Origin: Chryseobacterium sp. SN22
GTDB lineage: Bacteria > Bacteroidota > Bacteroidia > Flavobacteriales > Weeksellaceae
Direction: 5' to 3'
Length of the DNA stretch: 64,000 nucleotides
NCBI RefSeq assembly: GCF_008329705.1
Contig: NZ_VTSX01000006.1
Location: 62,001 to 126,000, forward strand
Shown one piece after another: positions 26,103 to 35,170 of this stretch. Position 1 is the first letter of the stretch; each line of letters begins with the position of its first letter. A model generated the notes under the pieces. That model was given only the letters and a program-made list of their open reading frames with translations. It was not told where the DNA came from and searched no databases. The position numbers were made by a program, and so were the translations under genes.

Positions 26103-29100
26103 TTAAAATATTATTTCTTTACCTGTCAATGCATTTTCTGACAAAATTCGTACGGTACTTTTCCTACCGAGTTGATTTTTGGTTTCTTTTGCAAATACTT
26201 CTTCTAAAATTTTTAAATAATCTGAATCAATCTTCATTAAATCTTCTTCTTTTAAAGATTTTGTAACATTATTCATCTTTTCAAATAAATTATTTTTTGT
26301 AATAAATTTACTATCTATAATAAAAAAGTCTAAATCAGCTTTTGGGTTAGAGAAAAATTCTAGTCCGTTTTTTGAAGATGTTCCGGATAAAGAACTACCT
26401 CTTAAACCAACTTGGATATCTATCCTACCATGATTTTTTAATAAATTTTTTAATCTACCTAATCTTTCTGCTAGTTCTCCCGCAGATGTAAATCCACGTA
26501 TTATCTTTCCTTTCCCAAAGTCTATTTCTTTTGATCTTTTATTTGTTTTTTTGAAAGAATCTTTTATTTGTTTTTCAACCGCATCATCATCAATTTTACC
26601 CTTTGCTAAAGGAACTTTAGGATTAATTATACCATACAAAGTAAACCATCTTCCTTTTAATTCTAAAGAAAATCCTTTAAATTTAAACCTTTTCGCTAAG
26701 TTTTCACCTAATTCGTCTAAGTTTTTAGCACCTTTAGCAATTCCTTTGCCGATACCCTGAACAAAGAACTTCGCTTTACCGGCCTGCTTTACAAATCCTT
26801 TACCTGTTGCGACCAATGCATTTTTACCTGCTTTCAGGGTACTCCTGGCACCTGCTTTGGCTAAATTGAATACTCCCTTCACACCGCCTTTCGCTGCTGT
26901 CTTTAAAACTTTAAACAATGCGGCGGAATCGAATAAAAGTATGAAAAGTAATTCAACTAAAATAATTCCGATCGCCCGGGCCAGTGCTTTTCCTGCCGAA
27001 GCAATATTTCCTGCCCATCCGTCCGTCATAAAGGTCTTGAAGAAACCACTGGCTTTTGCAACAGCCTGTGCCATCATGATAGCCGCGAAAATCTCAAGCG
27101 CAGGCGGGATCAGCGCAAAAATGGCTCCTGCGGTAAGGATTGCCAAGGCAGTTATACCTAGAACAATTGCAGCTCCAATACCGATATATTTCCATTTATT
27201 TTCTGCCCAGTTTTTCTTTATTCCCGACCACATCTGTTCCTTCAGATAGTACAAACGAACGCCCGGAGTCCATGGTCCGACCAGTTTCATATCTTCAGGC
27301 ATTGAGCCTGCAGTAGCTGGCTGCTTACCGGAAGCATTTGAGGTATCCGTACTTGGTGGTGACTGGCTGTTTTGGTATTTGATAAACCAATCAGCCTGCT
27401 CATACGGATCGGCAGGAATGTTTTGGTTTTCTGCCACATCGCCTCTGCTTTCTGGTTCTCCCGATCCCACAGCAGATTGCTTAAAGCTATGGATGGTATT
27501 CTCATTGGCTCCGAAATTAATTTCACCGTTGCTGTCCTGTAATTGGGCCAGAAGTTCCGGACTCAGTTCCATATCATCGGTCACTGGGTCTACATGGAAA
27601 TCACTTTCCTCGTAAGAGTTTTTTCCCAATAGATCAGAATATGCCAGGTCAGGATCCGTTCCTGTCGTTTCAGCCATTGCTGTTTTCTCAAAAGGCAACG
27701 GCTGTGTGATGTCCATGCCTAGAAACTCTTCGGAGATTTGTCCCATAAAGTTGTCCGGCATTAGCATCGCGGAAGCAGTTAAGTTTGCTAAGCCCTTCAT
27801 AATCTTTATCATCCCCGCCACAATAAAATTAACCGCATCGAGGATCAGATTATACACCGCCTGTAATGAGGCTAATAAATTATCTACAACATCAGCTAGG
27901 AAATCAATCACAGCCACCACCGCTTTTTTAAAGACCTCAAAGGCCTGATTCACCAGCTTTTCGGCAACGGCTACGTATTTGTCTATCCGGGCTTTCAGGC
28001 GGTCCCTGATACCGGGGAATGCGGCCAGGGCAATGTCCAGAAAGCCTTTGATGACGGAAGCAAATGCTTTGATCAGGCTGACAATGGCTTTCCGCGCCAG
28101 TTCCAGGGCTGCCAGCACCAGTGTTTTGGCCGCTTCGAAAATAGCTTTAACGGCATCCCTGAGCTTGGTGAAAATATAGTTCAGCGCATCTTTCAGGGCG
28201 TTGATGAAGGCCGAAGCCTTATCAGCCACCCAGCCAAAGAACCCACCGCTGGCTTTCTGCTGTTCCGCTTTTTTCTGCCGGGCTTCGGCCTGGGCGGCTT
28301 CTTTCTTCTTGCGCGCCTCCGCATTGGCTTTATCGACATGTCCCTGGGCAGTGGTTTCGCCTCTGCTTTTTTCCGTTTTGATATGTCCCAGCGTGGCTTT
28401 GGCGTGGTCACCGGACTTTCTGGCAAAATCGGCTTCTGTTTTATCCAGTGCCTGCTGCCACTCAACCCTGGAGCCGTGGACGTCCGACCGGGCATCTTTT
28501 ACGGTTTTCAGCTGCTTTTCATGCGACCGGTCCTTTTCGGTTCCGATCTGCGTTTCCGCTGTTTTTTCCTGTTCCAGCACCTTTTGGTCATGCTCCAGTT
28601 CGGCAGCCTTGTATTTTTCATTTTCTGCGCCGATTTTTGTCCGGATGACCGGGGCAAACTGGGCGTTAATACCGGCTTCGTCAATACCTTCCAGCTTGAG
28701 TGTTTCAAGAGGCTGCTTTTTCACCGCTTTGGCGCTTATTTTCCGCGAAGGCTTAAGGATCTGGTCCTTTGGTTTTTTAATGATGTCGTTTTCGCCGTAG
28801 TCTTTATGAATATCACTTTCCGCATAATCCTTGTGGATGCCCATGTCATGAGCCGCTTCCTGCTGTTCGATAGCGAGATGCTGCGTATCGGCTTCTCCCG
28901 TCAGGTGTACCCAGGTATCCTGCTGCATGGCCGCCGGAATGGCTGAGGTATTCAGTTGGAGATTGCCCAATACATGCTGAGCCTGCTTTTCCAGGCCTCC
29001 GGTTTTGCCTGCTGCATTAAAAGCGTAGCTGGTCTTTTTCAGAGGCTCGCTTTGGGTAAAAGAAATTTCCTTCGGTTTAGGTTTTTGGGCAACCGGCTGA

Positions 29101-29813
29101 ATGGTTTTTTTACCGGGCTTCGCTGTTTTCTTTGCCGGACCCGCTTTACGTTTCGGTTTGGAGTCGGTAAAGGCACTGCCGGATTTTGCATTCACTTTAG
29201 GAAGCCCGTGCGCTGCTTTTTCAGCTTTGGTATTGAAAAGCCCGGCGCTGCTGTCCTGGACGGCATTGAAATGAGCCGCCAGCTCCGTAGCAGGAGCATG
29301 TGACAGCTCGGCCAGAGCGTCGTCCGCATTGCCGGAACCTGCCGGTATCGCTTTCTGCTGAGCTTCATTCTGTATTTTGTTTTCCTGGTAAGCCGCCGCC
29401 TGCTCCTCCAAAGTCTTTGGCAGGTAGGTGCCGTTTTTCAGGTTGTGGTAATCCCGGATCTGATCGATGCTTAAGGTGGAAATATAGCTTTTCTCCAGCT
29501 TTTTGGTCTCGGGGTGGTTGATATCTCCGGTTTCCGCCAGGCTTTCCTGAAACTTACCGTACCGGATTTCGGCGCCTTTGTCGTAAATGGTTTTTGAACC
29601 GTGGACCGGAGCGATGGTTCCGTTCAGGCTCATCCTGTTGGAATAAGGGTTGGCCGATCCGGCTGTTACGGCGGTACTTTCCGGTTTCTGAGATTGTAAA
29701 TTGGCAACTTCGGTTACCGGCAGGGGGACCACCACCGGCTTTTCGGGCTTCTGTTTTTTGCCCGGGCCGTGAGGATTGCTACTGCCTTTATGTAAAGGTT
29801 GTGCTGCTTCCAT
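26103..29813 (-). CDS. eCIS effector with polymorphic toxin tip (nucleotidyltransferase-like)
   Basis: A 1236-residue modular effector. Residues 1-145 are almost identical to the start of the second effector at 60461, including MEAAQPLHKGSSNPHGPGK, and are the likely loading signal. Then come Lys/Pro-rich linker (150-350), a charged coiled coil (about 400-520), amphipathic helices (about 525-705, e.g. KALKDALNYIF-type), an acidic linker (to about 870), and a hydrophobic segment (IGIGAAIVLGITALAILTAG, about 895-960) that may cross a target membrane. After GAKNLDELGENLAKRFKFKGF the tip starts. It has LRGSSLSG (Gly1139, Ser1140) and ADLDFFIID (Asp1160, Asp1162), the G-S...D-x-D pattern of pol-beta-type nucleotidyltransferases. 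DNA becomes clearly AT-rich at about 26,780. Immunity gene 1 nt downstream. The enzymatic class is inference. Confidence 0.8.
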   Translation of the reverse strand: MEAAQPLHKGSSNPHGPGKKQKPEKPVVVPLPVTEVANLQSQKPESTAVTAGSANPYSNRMSLNGTIAPVHGSKTIYDKGAEIRYGKFQESLAETGDINHPETKKLEKSYISTLSIDQIRDYHNLKNGTYLPKTLEEQAAAYQENKIQNEAQQKAIPAGSGNADDALAELSHAPATELAAHFNAVQDSSAGLFNTKAEKAAHGLPKVNAKSGSAFTDSKPKRKAGPAKKTAKPGKKTIQPVAQKPKPKEISFTQSEPLKKTSYAFNAAGKTGGLEKQAQHVLGNLQLNTSAIPAAMQQDTWVHLTGEADTQHLAIEQQEAAHDMGIHKDYAESDIHKDYGENDIIKKPKDQILKPSRKISAKAVKKQPLETLKLEGIDEAGINAQFAPVIRTKIGAENEKYKAAELEHDQKVLEQEKTAETQIGTEKDRSHEKQLKTVKDARSDVHGSRVEWQQALDKTEADFARKSGDHAKATLGHIKTEKSRGETTAQGHVDKANAEARKKKEAAQAEARQKKAEQQKASGGFFGWVADKASAFINALKDALNYIFTKLRDAVKAIFEAAKTLVLAALELARKAIVSLIKAFASVIKGFLDIALAAFPGIRDRLKARIDKYVAVAEKLVNQAFEVFKKAVVAVIDFLADVVDNLLASLQAVYNLILDAVNFIVAGMIKIMKGLANLTASAMLMPDNFMGQISEEFLGMDITQPLPFEKTAMAETTGTDPDLAYSDLLGKNSYEESDFHVDPVTDDMELSPELLAQLQDSNGEINFGANENTIHSFKQSAVGSGEPESRGDVAENQNIPADPYEQADWFIKYQNSQSPPSTDTSNASGKQPATAGSMPEDMKLVGPWTPGVRLYYLKEQMWSGIKKNWAENKWKYIGIGAAIVLGITALAILTAGAIFALIPPALEIFAAIMMAQAVAKASGFFKTFMTDGWAGNIASAGKALARAIGIILVELLFILLFDSAALFKVLKTAAKGGVKGVFNLAKAGARSTLKAGKNALVATGKGFVKQAGKAKFFVQGIGKGIAKGAKNLDELGENLAKRFKFKGFSLELKGRWFTLYGIINPKVPLAKGKIDDDAVEKQIKDSFKKTNKRSKEIDFGKGKIIRGFTSAGELAERLGRLKNLLKNHGRIDIQVGLRGSSLSGTSSKNGLEFFSNPKADLDFFIIDSKFITKNNLFEKMNNVTKSLKEEDLMKIDSDYLKILEEVFAKETKNQLGRKSTVRILSENALTGKEIIF
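29384..29813 (-). repeat. Inverted repeat, effector N-terminal copy 1
   Basis: These about 430 bp are roughly 90% identical, by eye, to 60461-60890 on the opposite strand. Both encode the effector N-terminal domain. The two copies flank the complete structural cluster in inverted orientation, 30.6 kb apart. Confidence 0.9.
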
Positions 29814-30216
29814 GGATAGATTTTTTTAATTGAAATTTGTTTTAAAGTAATATAAAGCACTGCCGATATTGCCGCGCTTTATATACTACCGGATGATCGG
29901 GAAGAACCGGACCGGTTAAATTGTTTTTAGATTAAATCACCTGAAGCAACGCCCGGCCGATAGTTAATCGGTAATGCCGGGCCGCTTCCGGCTTTGTTCT
30001 CGTGTTTGGGTTTTCAGGTTTAATTTTTCGGAAAAATGACTGTTTTTATATTCAGTTTGTTAAATCAGCTTGCTTTATTTTAAAGACCAGAGCGATTGGG
30101 AGTTTTAATTAAATTTTTATTGGACCTGATAAAAAAACATTTTGATATCCATAAATCCTGTAAGTATCTTAACTGAAAGTACTTCCGGCACCCGGCTTCC
30201 CTCTTCCAGTCTTTCA
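29814..30216 (-). other. Effector 1 leader region with hairpin
   Basis: This gap lies between the tape-measure stop and the effector start. It contains a stem-loop at 29951-29982 (GCCCGGC/GCCGGGC with inner CGAT/ATCG). On the minus strand the part AAACCTGAAAACCCAAACAC, then GAGAAC, resembles 60235-60265 upstream of the second effector, so the leader was duplicated together with the N-terminal domain. No clear promoter was found. Confidence 0.5.
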
Positions 30217-31701
30217 TTACCAGTTCACATACATAAACTTTTCCTTCCACGGCAGTTTCACCAGGCCGATGCCCCAGGCCAGCTTGTCCAGCAGGATGTC
30301 CTGGGTTTTCCGCTCTACGGTGAGCGTATAATCGTAATCAGTGACCACCAGTTTGCCGGGACGCCGGAAAAACTCATTCTGCAACAGGGCGGCGGATGAA
30401 TTTTTCATCGGGCTCCAGTTGTGCAGGACACTTTCAATGACGTTTTTAGCCTCGGTTTTATGTTTGCGTGACAACTTAATATGCCGGCTGATGGGCCGAT
30501 GCGCCGGGATATTGCACAGGAATTTCTCAAAAACCATGTCATATTCGGGGGCATTTGTCTTTCCGGTAGCGATGTAATGTAGCAAATGGGCACCTAATTC
30601 CGGATCTAGAAGCTGCCGCGTTTCCGGATCCAGAAGTCCGCAATGCTCAAAAAGGGTTTTGATGAATGGATGGATCAGGATAAGTCCGGCATTTTGTACG
30701 TACTGGCCGTCATCGGGTATGGCTTCTTCAGGAATTCTTTCCTCCGATACTGCTTTTTCAAATAGGGACTGCTCTTTCTGAAGAATGGTTTCTAAAGAAG
30801 GTTCTGTATGCTCCTTAAGATCCGGCTGACTGGTTTTCAGAACTTCCGTAATCTCTTTCTCAATCTCCTGTCCTTTAATGAAAGGAAACACCCTGACAAT
30901 CATTTTCAGATTCTTCTGTATGGCTTCTGCCTGTGATGTTCCTGCCGTTATTGCTTTTACAATCTGTTGCACCAGATATTCCCGAAACTGATCGCTTGAC
31001 GAGGCCGTATATTCTGATACCACATGCAGTATCAGTTGCCAGACCATTAACCGGTCGGGCGGGGCGAGTGCCGAGACAGAACGGATCACTTCCGGCTCCG
31101 GGATAATTTCCGTTTTCTGATCTTTCAAAAGCACCCGGCACAATTGGGCAAGCTGAACATCCGGCAGCTGATGAATGAGCCGGTTCCGTACTTTTTGTTT
31201 GGATAAAACAGGCTTTATTGCTTGCGGGAAACCGTCAGATGAAATCATGGCTTCAAATGTTTTGGTTTCCAGGAAATTAATCCCTTTTTTACCGGGATTC
31301 CACCAGGGCATGGTTCCATGTTCCAGAAAGTAGACAAAGGTCCGGACCATTTTTTCCAGGTTCCCGACCAGATGGGCTGCGGTGCTGTTTTGCGGTTCCT
31401 GCTCCGCACTGAAAACGGGTTCGGCAATTGCCGACAATTCTTCCTTGAAATGCTGAATGATCGTATTTTTCAGCTCTGCATTCAATGCGCTGTTTTTTAC
31501 CTCCAGATCCAGCTCCAGTTTGGGGATCTGCAAGGTTTGGCCCGGGAATCTGCGTTCTATGGCATTAATGTACTTTTCGATTTCCGGAAAAACGTCAATC
31601 GATAAAAAATTGCTGATGTCGTCTTTGATGCCGTAGGCCTTTTCTCTATTGCCGACGGTAATTTCAACAAAAACTTTCTGAATGATAGGGTCCTGGTTCA
31701 C
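30217..31701 (-). CDS. Contractile injection system tape-measure protein
   Basis: A 494-residue protein of the CIS tape-measure family (Pvc14-like), which sets tube length during assembly. Signs are the N-terminal QKVFVEITVGNREKAYGIKD with LELDLEV, the central NAGLILIHPFIKTLFEHCGL, and the C-terminal W-rich end (LPWKEKFMYVNW) preceded by VERKTQDILLDKL. The start is GTG; no in-frame ATG exists upstream before a TAA. It lies 48 bp downstream of the Cys-rich small gene and upstream of effector 1 on the same strand, divergent from the structural operon. Confidence 0.85.
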   Translation of the reverse strand: MNQDPIIQKVFVEITVGNREKAYGIKDDISNFLSIDVFPEIEKYINAIERRFPGQTLQIPKLELDLEVKNSALNAELKNTIIQHFKEELSAIAEPVFSAEQEPQNSTAAHLVGNLEKMVRTFVYFLEHGTMPWWNPGKKGINFLETKTFEAMISSDGFPQAIKPVLSKQKVRNRLIHQLPDVQLAQLCRVLLKDQKTEIIPEPEVIRSVSALAPPDRLMVWQLILHVVSEYTASSSDQFREYLVQQIVKAITAGTSQAEAIQKNLKMIVRVFPFIKGQEIEKEITEVLKTSQPDLKEHTEPSLETILQKEQSLFEKAVSEERIPEEAIPDDGQYVQNAGLILIHPFIKTLFEHCGLLDPETRQLLDPELGAHLLHYIATGKTNAPEYDMVFEKFLCNIPAHRPISRHIKLSRKHKTEAKNVIESVLHNWSPMKNSSAALLQNEFFRRPGKLVVTDYDYTLTVERKTQDILLDKLAWGIGLVKLPWKEKFMYVNW

Positions 31702-31749
31702 GTAAAGGAGGTTTGATTAAACATGGTGACTGCTGCCGTATGGTTTATT

Positions 31750-32064
31750 TCAGTTGAATTCCCCGCCCCAGAATCCGGCAGGGCAGAGGCTGGCTTTCGA
31801 CTTCTGTTTTGCACTCAGCCTGCATCCGCAGCCTCTGATGAAGCCTTCTTTCGGAGCATTCAGCACTTCCATGGTCTGCGGGTTGATCCATTTCTGGGTA
31901 TCGCAGTTATTGCCGTTTTTCAGCGGGCAGGCATTGCAGATTTCTTCCCTTACGGCAAAGACGTATTCCTCATTTTGATCCGCCAGTCCCAGTTTTGAGC
32001 GGAGTTCGTTAAAATGGCCGCCGATGATCTCATTGCGCTGGCCGAAAATTTTCTTAATATTCAT
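31750..32064 (-). CDS. Small Cys-rich protein of the eCIS/phage type
   Basis: This 104-residue protein has the Cys pattern ICNACPL ... NNCDTQKW ... GCGCRLSAK ... LCPAGFW, six cysteines fit for a zinc site. Similar small proteins (ICNACP, CGCxLxxK, CPxGxW) occur in Bacteroidota phages with unknown function. It is the first gene of the leftward eCIS operon (this gene, tape measure, effector 1). An assembly or regulatory role is possible but not shown. Confidence 0.6.
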   Translation of the reverse strand: MNIKKIFGQRNEIIGGHFNELRSKLGLADQNEEYVFAVREEICNACPLKNGNNCDTQKWINPQTMEVLNAPKEGFIRGCGCRLSAKQKSKASLCPAGFWGGEFN

Positions 32065-32787
32065 TGGATTAGGTTTTAAATTGTGGGGTCAAAATTAAAA
32101 GAAGAAAATCCGTTAAACGAACGATACGGCCCCTCCGTTCAGTCTTTGCAGTAAAGAGAAACATCGGGTCTGTCTGAACCGGCTGGTATCAATCTACCGT
32201 GGGGATGCCGGAAGTTCCTTTTGTCGAAAAGATGAAGGTTTAATGATCAAACAAAATCTTTTGTCACTGATTAAAGGGGAACTTTATTTTTGATCCTTAT
32301 CCAGTAACCTTTATTTTTTATCTTCTGAGATGAGCAGGACATCATGGAATCCCGCAGGCTTAGCTGAACGAATTTTAAACAGATTTTTAGTTTTATTAAA
32401 AAGTAAAAACAGTCCGACAGGTGAATTACGTTTTAAATACCCGGGAGCTCCGGCTGTAGCTGAACCTATAAAACTTCCGGCCGTCGGCTTCTCTTTTCTA
32501 ACTTATAAATCACCTTTTAACTCCGGTTCAGATTAACGGTAAAATTAAAATAATCACTCTGTCTGGATTTACTACTTCGCCCCAGCGGCAGGATATTCTT
32601 TTATTCTAAATATTTCTGTCGGTAAAATAAGATATTGATTATTAAATATTTAAATCATTATTTTTATTCTTTTTTAGTTGGAAATAAAAATTCCATTTAC
32701 TGCAAAGACAGGTTTGGGACCCTGAAATATTTGTCTTTTGACGAACCGGAATTGTATGTTTGCACCATAATACGAAAGAACAAAATT
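32065..32787. other. Divergent control region of the eCIS cluster
   Basis: These 723 bp separate the leftward tape-measure/effector operon from the rightward structural operon. The rightward promoter is at 32730-32762. No equally good leftward promoter was found. AAAAGAT/ATCTTTT arms near 32228-32265 could form a hairpin, and CTTTTGTC occurs twice there. The open frames in this stretch look non-coding. Confidence 0.5.
32730..32762 (+). promoter_or_regulatory. Promoter of the eCIS structural operon
   Basis: TTTG at 32730-32733, a 21-nt spacer and TATGTTTG at 32755-32762 match the Bacteroidota -33/-7 consensus in both elements. Transcription would start near 32,768, about 20 nt before the ATG at 32788. 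This also rules out the longer frame that opens at 32635. Confidence 0.65.
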
Positions 32788-33357
32788 ATGATAAGCAAAG
32801 TATTGAAAGTTTTAAAAGATCAGCTGAATACGGCAGACATTATTAAAGATAATGTGGTTGTAGCAGACGTTGCCAAACATGATGACGGTACTTCGGGCCT
32901 GAGCGATAAGGTAATCATTACATTGTTGAACGTTCAGGAAGAACCTGCATTGAAAAATGCCCCGAGATACAATAAAATTATGGCCGGTGAAGCGGCACTT
33001 AAGTATGAAATGAGAGATCCTGCCTACATCAACCTGTATGTGATGATCTCGGCCAACAGATCGTCTTATGATATTTCACTGGCAAGTATTTCGAAAGTTA
33101 TTGAAGTGATCCAGGCCAATAATGTATTAAAGTACGTCGATATAAGTGCTGACCGTACTAAAGATTTCAGTTTCAGGGCCGAAATGCATTCGGTTCCGTT
33201 TGAGCAGCTGAGTTATGTCTGGGGACTGTTGGGCGGAAAAGTAATGCCGTCGGTTCTGTATAAAGTAAGTGTCATCAAAATTGAGGCTGCAGGTCCTGTA
33301 GATGTTGCATTGATCGATCAGGTGGACATTAGAAGCATTACGGTAGATCAGCCGTAA
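32788..33357 (+). CDS. DUF4255 (Pvc16-like) cap/terminator protein
   Basis: A 189-residue DUF4255 protein, the family of Pvc16/Afp16-like tail terminators that cap the sheath-tube at the far end and control its length. The start MISKVLKVLKDQLN, then VIITLLNVQEE, YINLYVMISAN and YDISLASISKVIEVIQANNV, is characteristic. The frame is open upstream to 32635, but the promoter overlaps that part. First gene of the structural operon. Confidence 0.85.
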   Translation: MISKVLKVLKDQLNTADIIKDNVVVADVAKHDDGTSGLSDKVIITLLNVQEEPALKNAPRYNKIMAGEAALKYEMRDPAYINLYVMISANRSSYDISLASISKVIEVIQANNVLKYVDISADRTKDFSFRAEMHSVPFEQLSYVWGLLGGKVMPSVLYKVSVIKIEAAGPVDVALIDQVDIRSITVDQP

Positions 33358-33395
33358 AGATAAAAACGAATAACCCTTTAATTTAAACTTAAAAC

Positions 33396-35081
33396 ATGCC
33401 AAATCCAACAACTCCGGGCGTTTCCATTCGCGAAAACGCAAGGCTCCCATATTCGGTTTCGTTATCAGAATCAGCAGTACCGGCATTTATCGGGTACACT
33501 GAGCTGCAGCCTGCCGGTTATACGAAGCCATTGAAAATCAGCTCCCTTTTAGAGTACGAACAATACTTCGGAAAAGCAAAAAAAGAAAACATCCGCCTTA
33601 AGGATACAAAAGAAGGGGTTACCCTTGTTGCACCGCAGACAAAATTTCTGATGTATTATTCGCTGCAGCTATATTTTGCCAACGGCGGCGGCCCGTGCTA
33701 TATTGTTTCAGCAGGAACCTATAGTTCTGCTTCTTCAGGCGTACAGAGATCTGCTCTGGAAACAGGGCTGGAGATGACCGATACTATAAAGCAACCGGTT
33801 CTGCTGGTTTTCCCGGATGCGGTTTCGCTGGAAGTACAGGACGATTTTTATGGTCTTTACAATCAGGCAATCGCTAAAGCAGACGTTGAAACCAAAAACA
33901 GATTTGCCCTGCTGGATACCTATTACGGAAATTTGGTCATACAATCAGATAACAAGAATACGGTTGAGCAGTTCAGGGACAAAATAAATACAACCAGCCA
34001 CGCAGCGGCTTATTTTCCTCATCTGGAAACCATGCTGAACTATACTTTTGATGAAACCGGGACGCCGGTAACCCATACCGGTTTACAGGCAACCGGACAG
34101 AGCAGTGCCGCTTTTTATGCAGAAGAGATTGCCGCTATCGACCGGCTGAAAATTCTGGCAGCTGATGAAATCTCAAGCGGATCGGAGAATGCTTTTGTCC
34201 TTGCCGGCTTAATGGATCAGGCGATTGCCATTGCAGAAAAAGTGAAAGAAACAGCAGATGTAAAAGTTGATTTAACAACTACAATTAATAATGCTAAAGG
34301 TCTTTCAGGCGCTCTGTATGATGGCGTTATTTATGATTTTGATGAAAATGCACCCCTTTTTGACGGAGAATTCGAGGCGCTGAAAACTGCCGTTCTCAAT
34401 GCAAAAGACGAGAAAGGAGATGCAGACGGAATCCTCCTCAAAGACTTGGAGTCTTCCCATTCAGCATTGTACAATCAGGTGAAAGAAGCCATGGGTTCTT
34501 TAAAAGTGATCCTGCCGCCGTCTTCAGCCATGGCCGGAGTATATGCAAGAACAGACCGGATGAAGGGACCGTGGAAAGCACCGGCCAATGTAAGCCTTAA
34601 TTATGTAGTCGCTCCGGCGGAAAAAATTTCGGATCAGGACCAGTCGGACCTTAACATCCATTCTACCGGGAAATCCATCAACGCAATCCGTGCTTTCAGC
34701 GGAAAAGGCAACCTGGTCTGGGGTGCGAGAACGCTCTCAGGAAAAGATAAAAAAGACGACGGAAAAGATAATGAGTGGAAATACATCCAGGTACGCCGTT
34801 ATTATGACATGATCCGGTATGTGTTAAATGAAGTATTTGTAAAAAGCTTTATCGACGAACCCAACATTTCCTTTACCTGGCTGCATGCCAGAACAACGGT
34901 GGAGAATTTCCTGAACCAGCAGTGGAAAGACGGTGCCCTGGCCGGCAGCACGCCGCAGGAAGCTTACCATGTAGAGGCAGCAGGCGATAAAACCAAGCCG
35001 AAAACCATGAATGTAATCGTAAAGATCGCTTTGGTACGTCCGGCAGAATTCATCGTCCTGAATTTCTCCCATCAATTATAA
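33396..35081 (+). CDS. eCIS tail sheath protein 1
   Basis: A contractile sheath subunit (phage_sheath_1 family) of 561 residues. N-terminus PGVSIRENARLPYSVSLSES and AVPAFIGYTE, then YFANGGGPCYIVSAG; C-terminal PPSSAMAGVYARTD, KAPANVSLNYVVAP, GKSINAIRAF and LVWGARTL, ending NFLNQQWKDGALAG. It is the most divergent of the three sheaths and carries a large middle insertion (about 190-370). By comparison with PVC/AFP it may be a baseplate-proximal or accessory sheath. Confidence 0.93.
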   Translation: MPNPTTPGVSIRENARLPYSVSLSESAVPAFIGYTELQPAGYTKPLKISSLLEYEQYFGKAKKENIRLKDTKEGVTLVAPQTKFLMYYSLQLYFANGGGPCYIVSAGTYSSASSGVQRSALETGLEMTDTIKQPVLLVFPDAVSLEVQDDFYGLYNQAIAKADVETKNRFALLDTYYGNLVIQSDNKNTVEQFRDKINTTSHAAAYFPHLETMLNYTFDETGTPVTHTGLQATGQSSAAFYAEEIAAIDRLKILAADEISSGSENAFVLAGLMDQAIAIAEKVKETADVKVDLTTTINNAKGLSGALYDGVIYDFDENAPLFDGEFEALKTAVLNAKDEKGDADGILLKDLESSHSALYNQVKEAMGSLKVILPPSSAMAGVYARTDRMKGPWKAPANVSLNYVVAPAEKISDQDQSDLNIHSTGKSINAIRAFSGKGNLVWGARTLSGKDKKDDGKDNEWKYIQVRRYYDMIRYVLNEVFVKSFIDEPNISFTWLHARTTVENFLNQQWKDGALAGSTPQEAYHVEAAGDKTKPKTMNVIVKIALVRPAEFIVLNFSHQL

Positions 35082-35170
35082 CAATCTTAAAAAAAAACAA
35101 GGATCCGTTCAGGATAACCATTCGGAGTCCGCTCCGAGGAATAATTAATATTAACTTTAAATTTTAACAA

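Noticed and set aside
28201..28946. Long plus-strand frames opposite the effector gene
   Set aside because: They are shadows caused by the Ala/Lys-rich coiled-coil codons of the real minus-strand gene.
31735..32000. Plus-strand frames opposite the Cys-rich gene
   Set aside because: Antisense to a gene with a clear family-like Cys pattern, no leader.
32330..32536. Open frame of 68 codons in the divergent control region
   Set aside because: No leader, no recognisable domain and a composition like non-coding sequence; it overlaps the region expected to hold regulation.
32635..32787. Upstream extension of the DUF4255 gene
   Set aside because: The frame is open but contains a full -33/-7 promoter, and family members start at MISKVLKVL.
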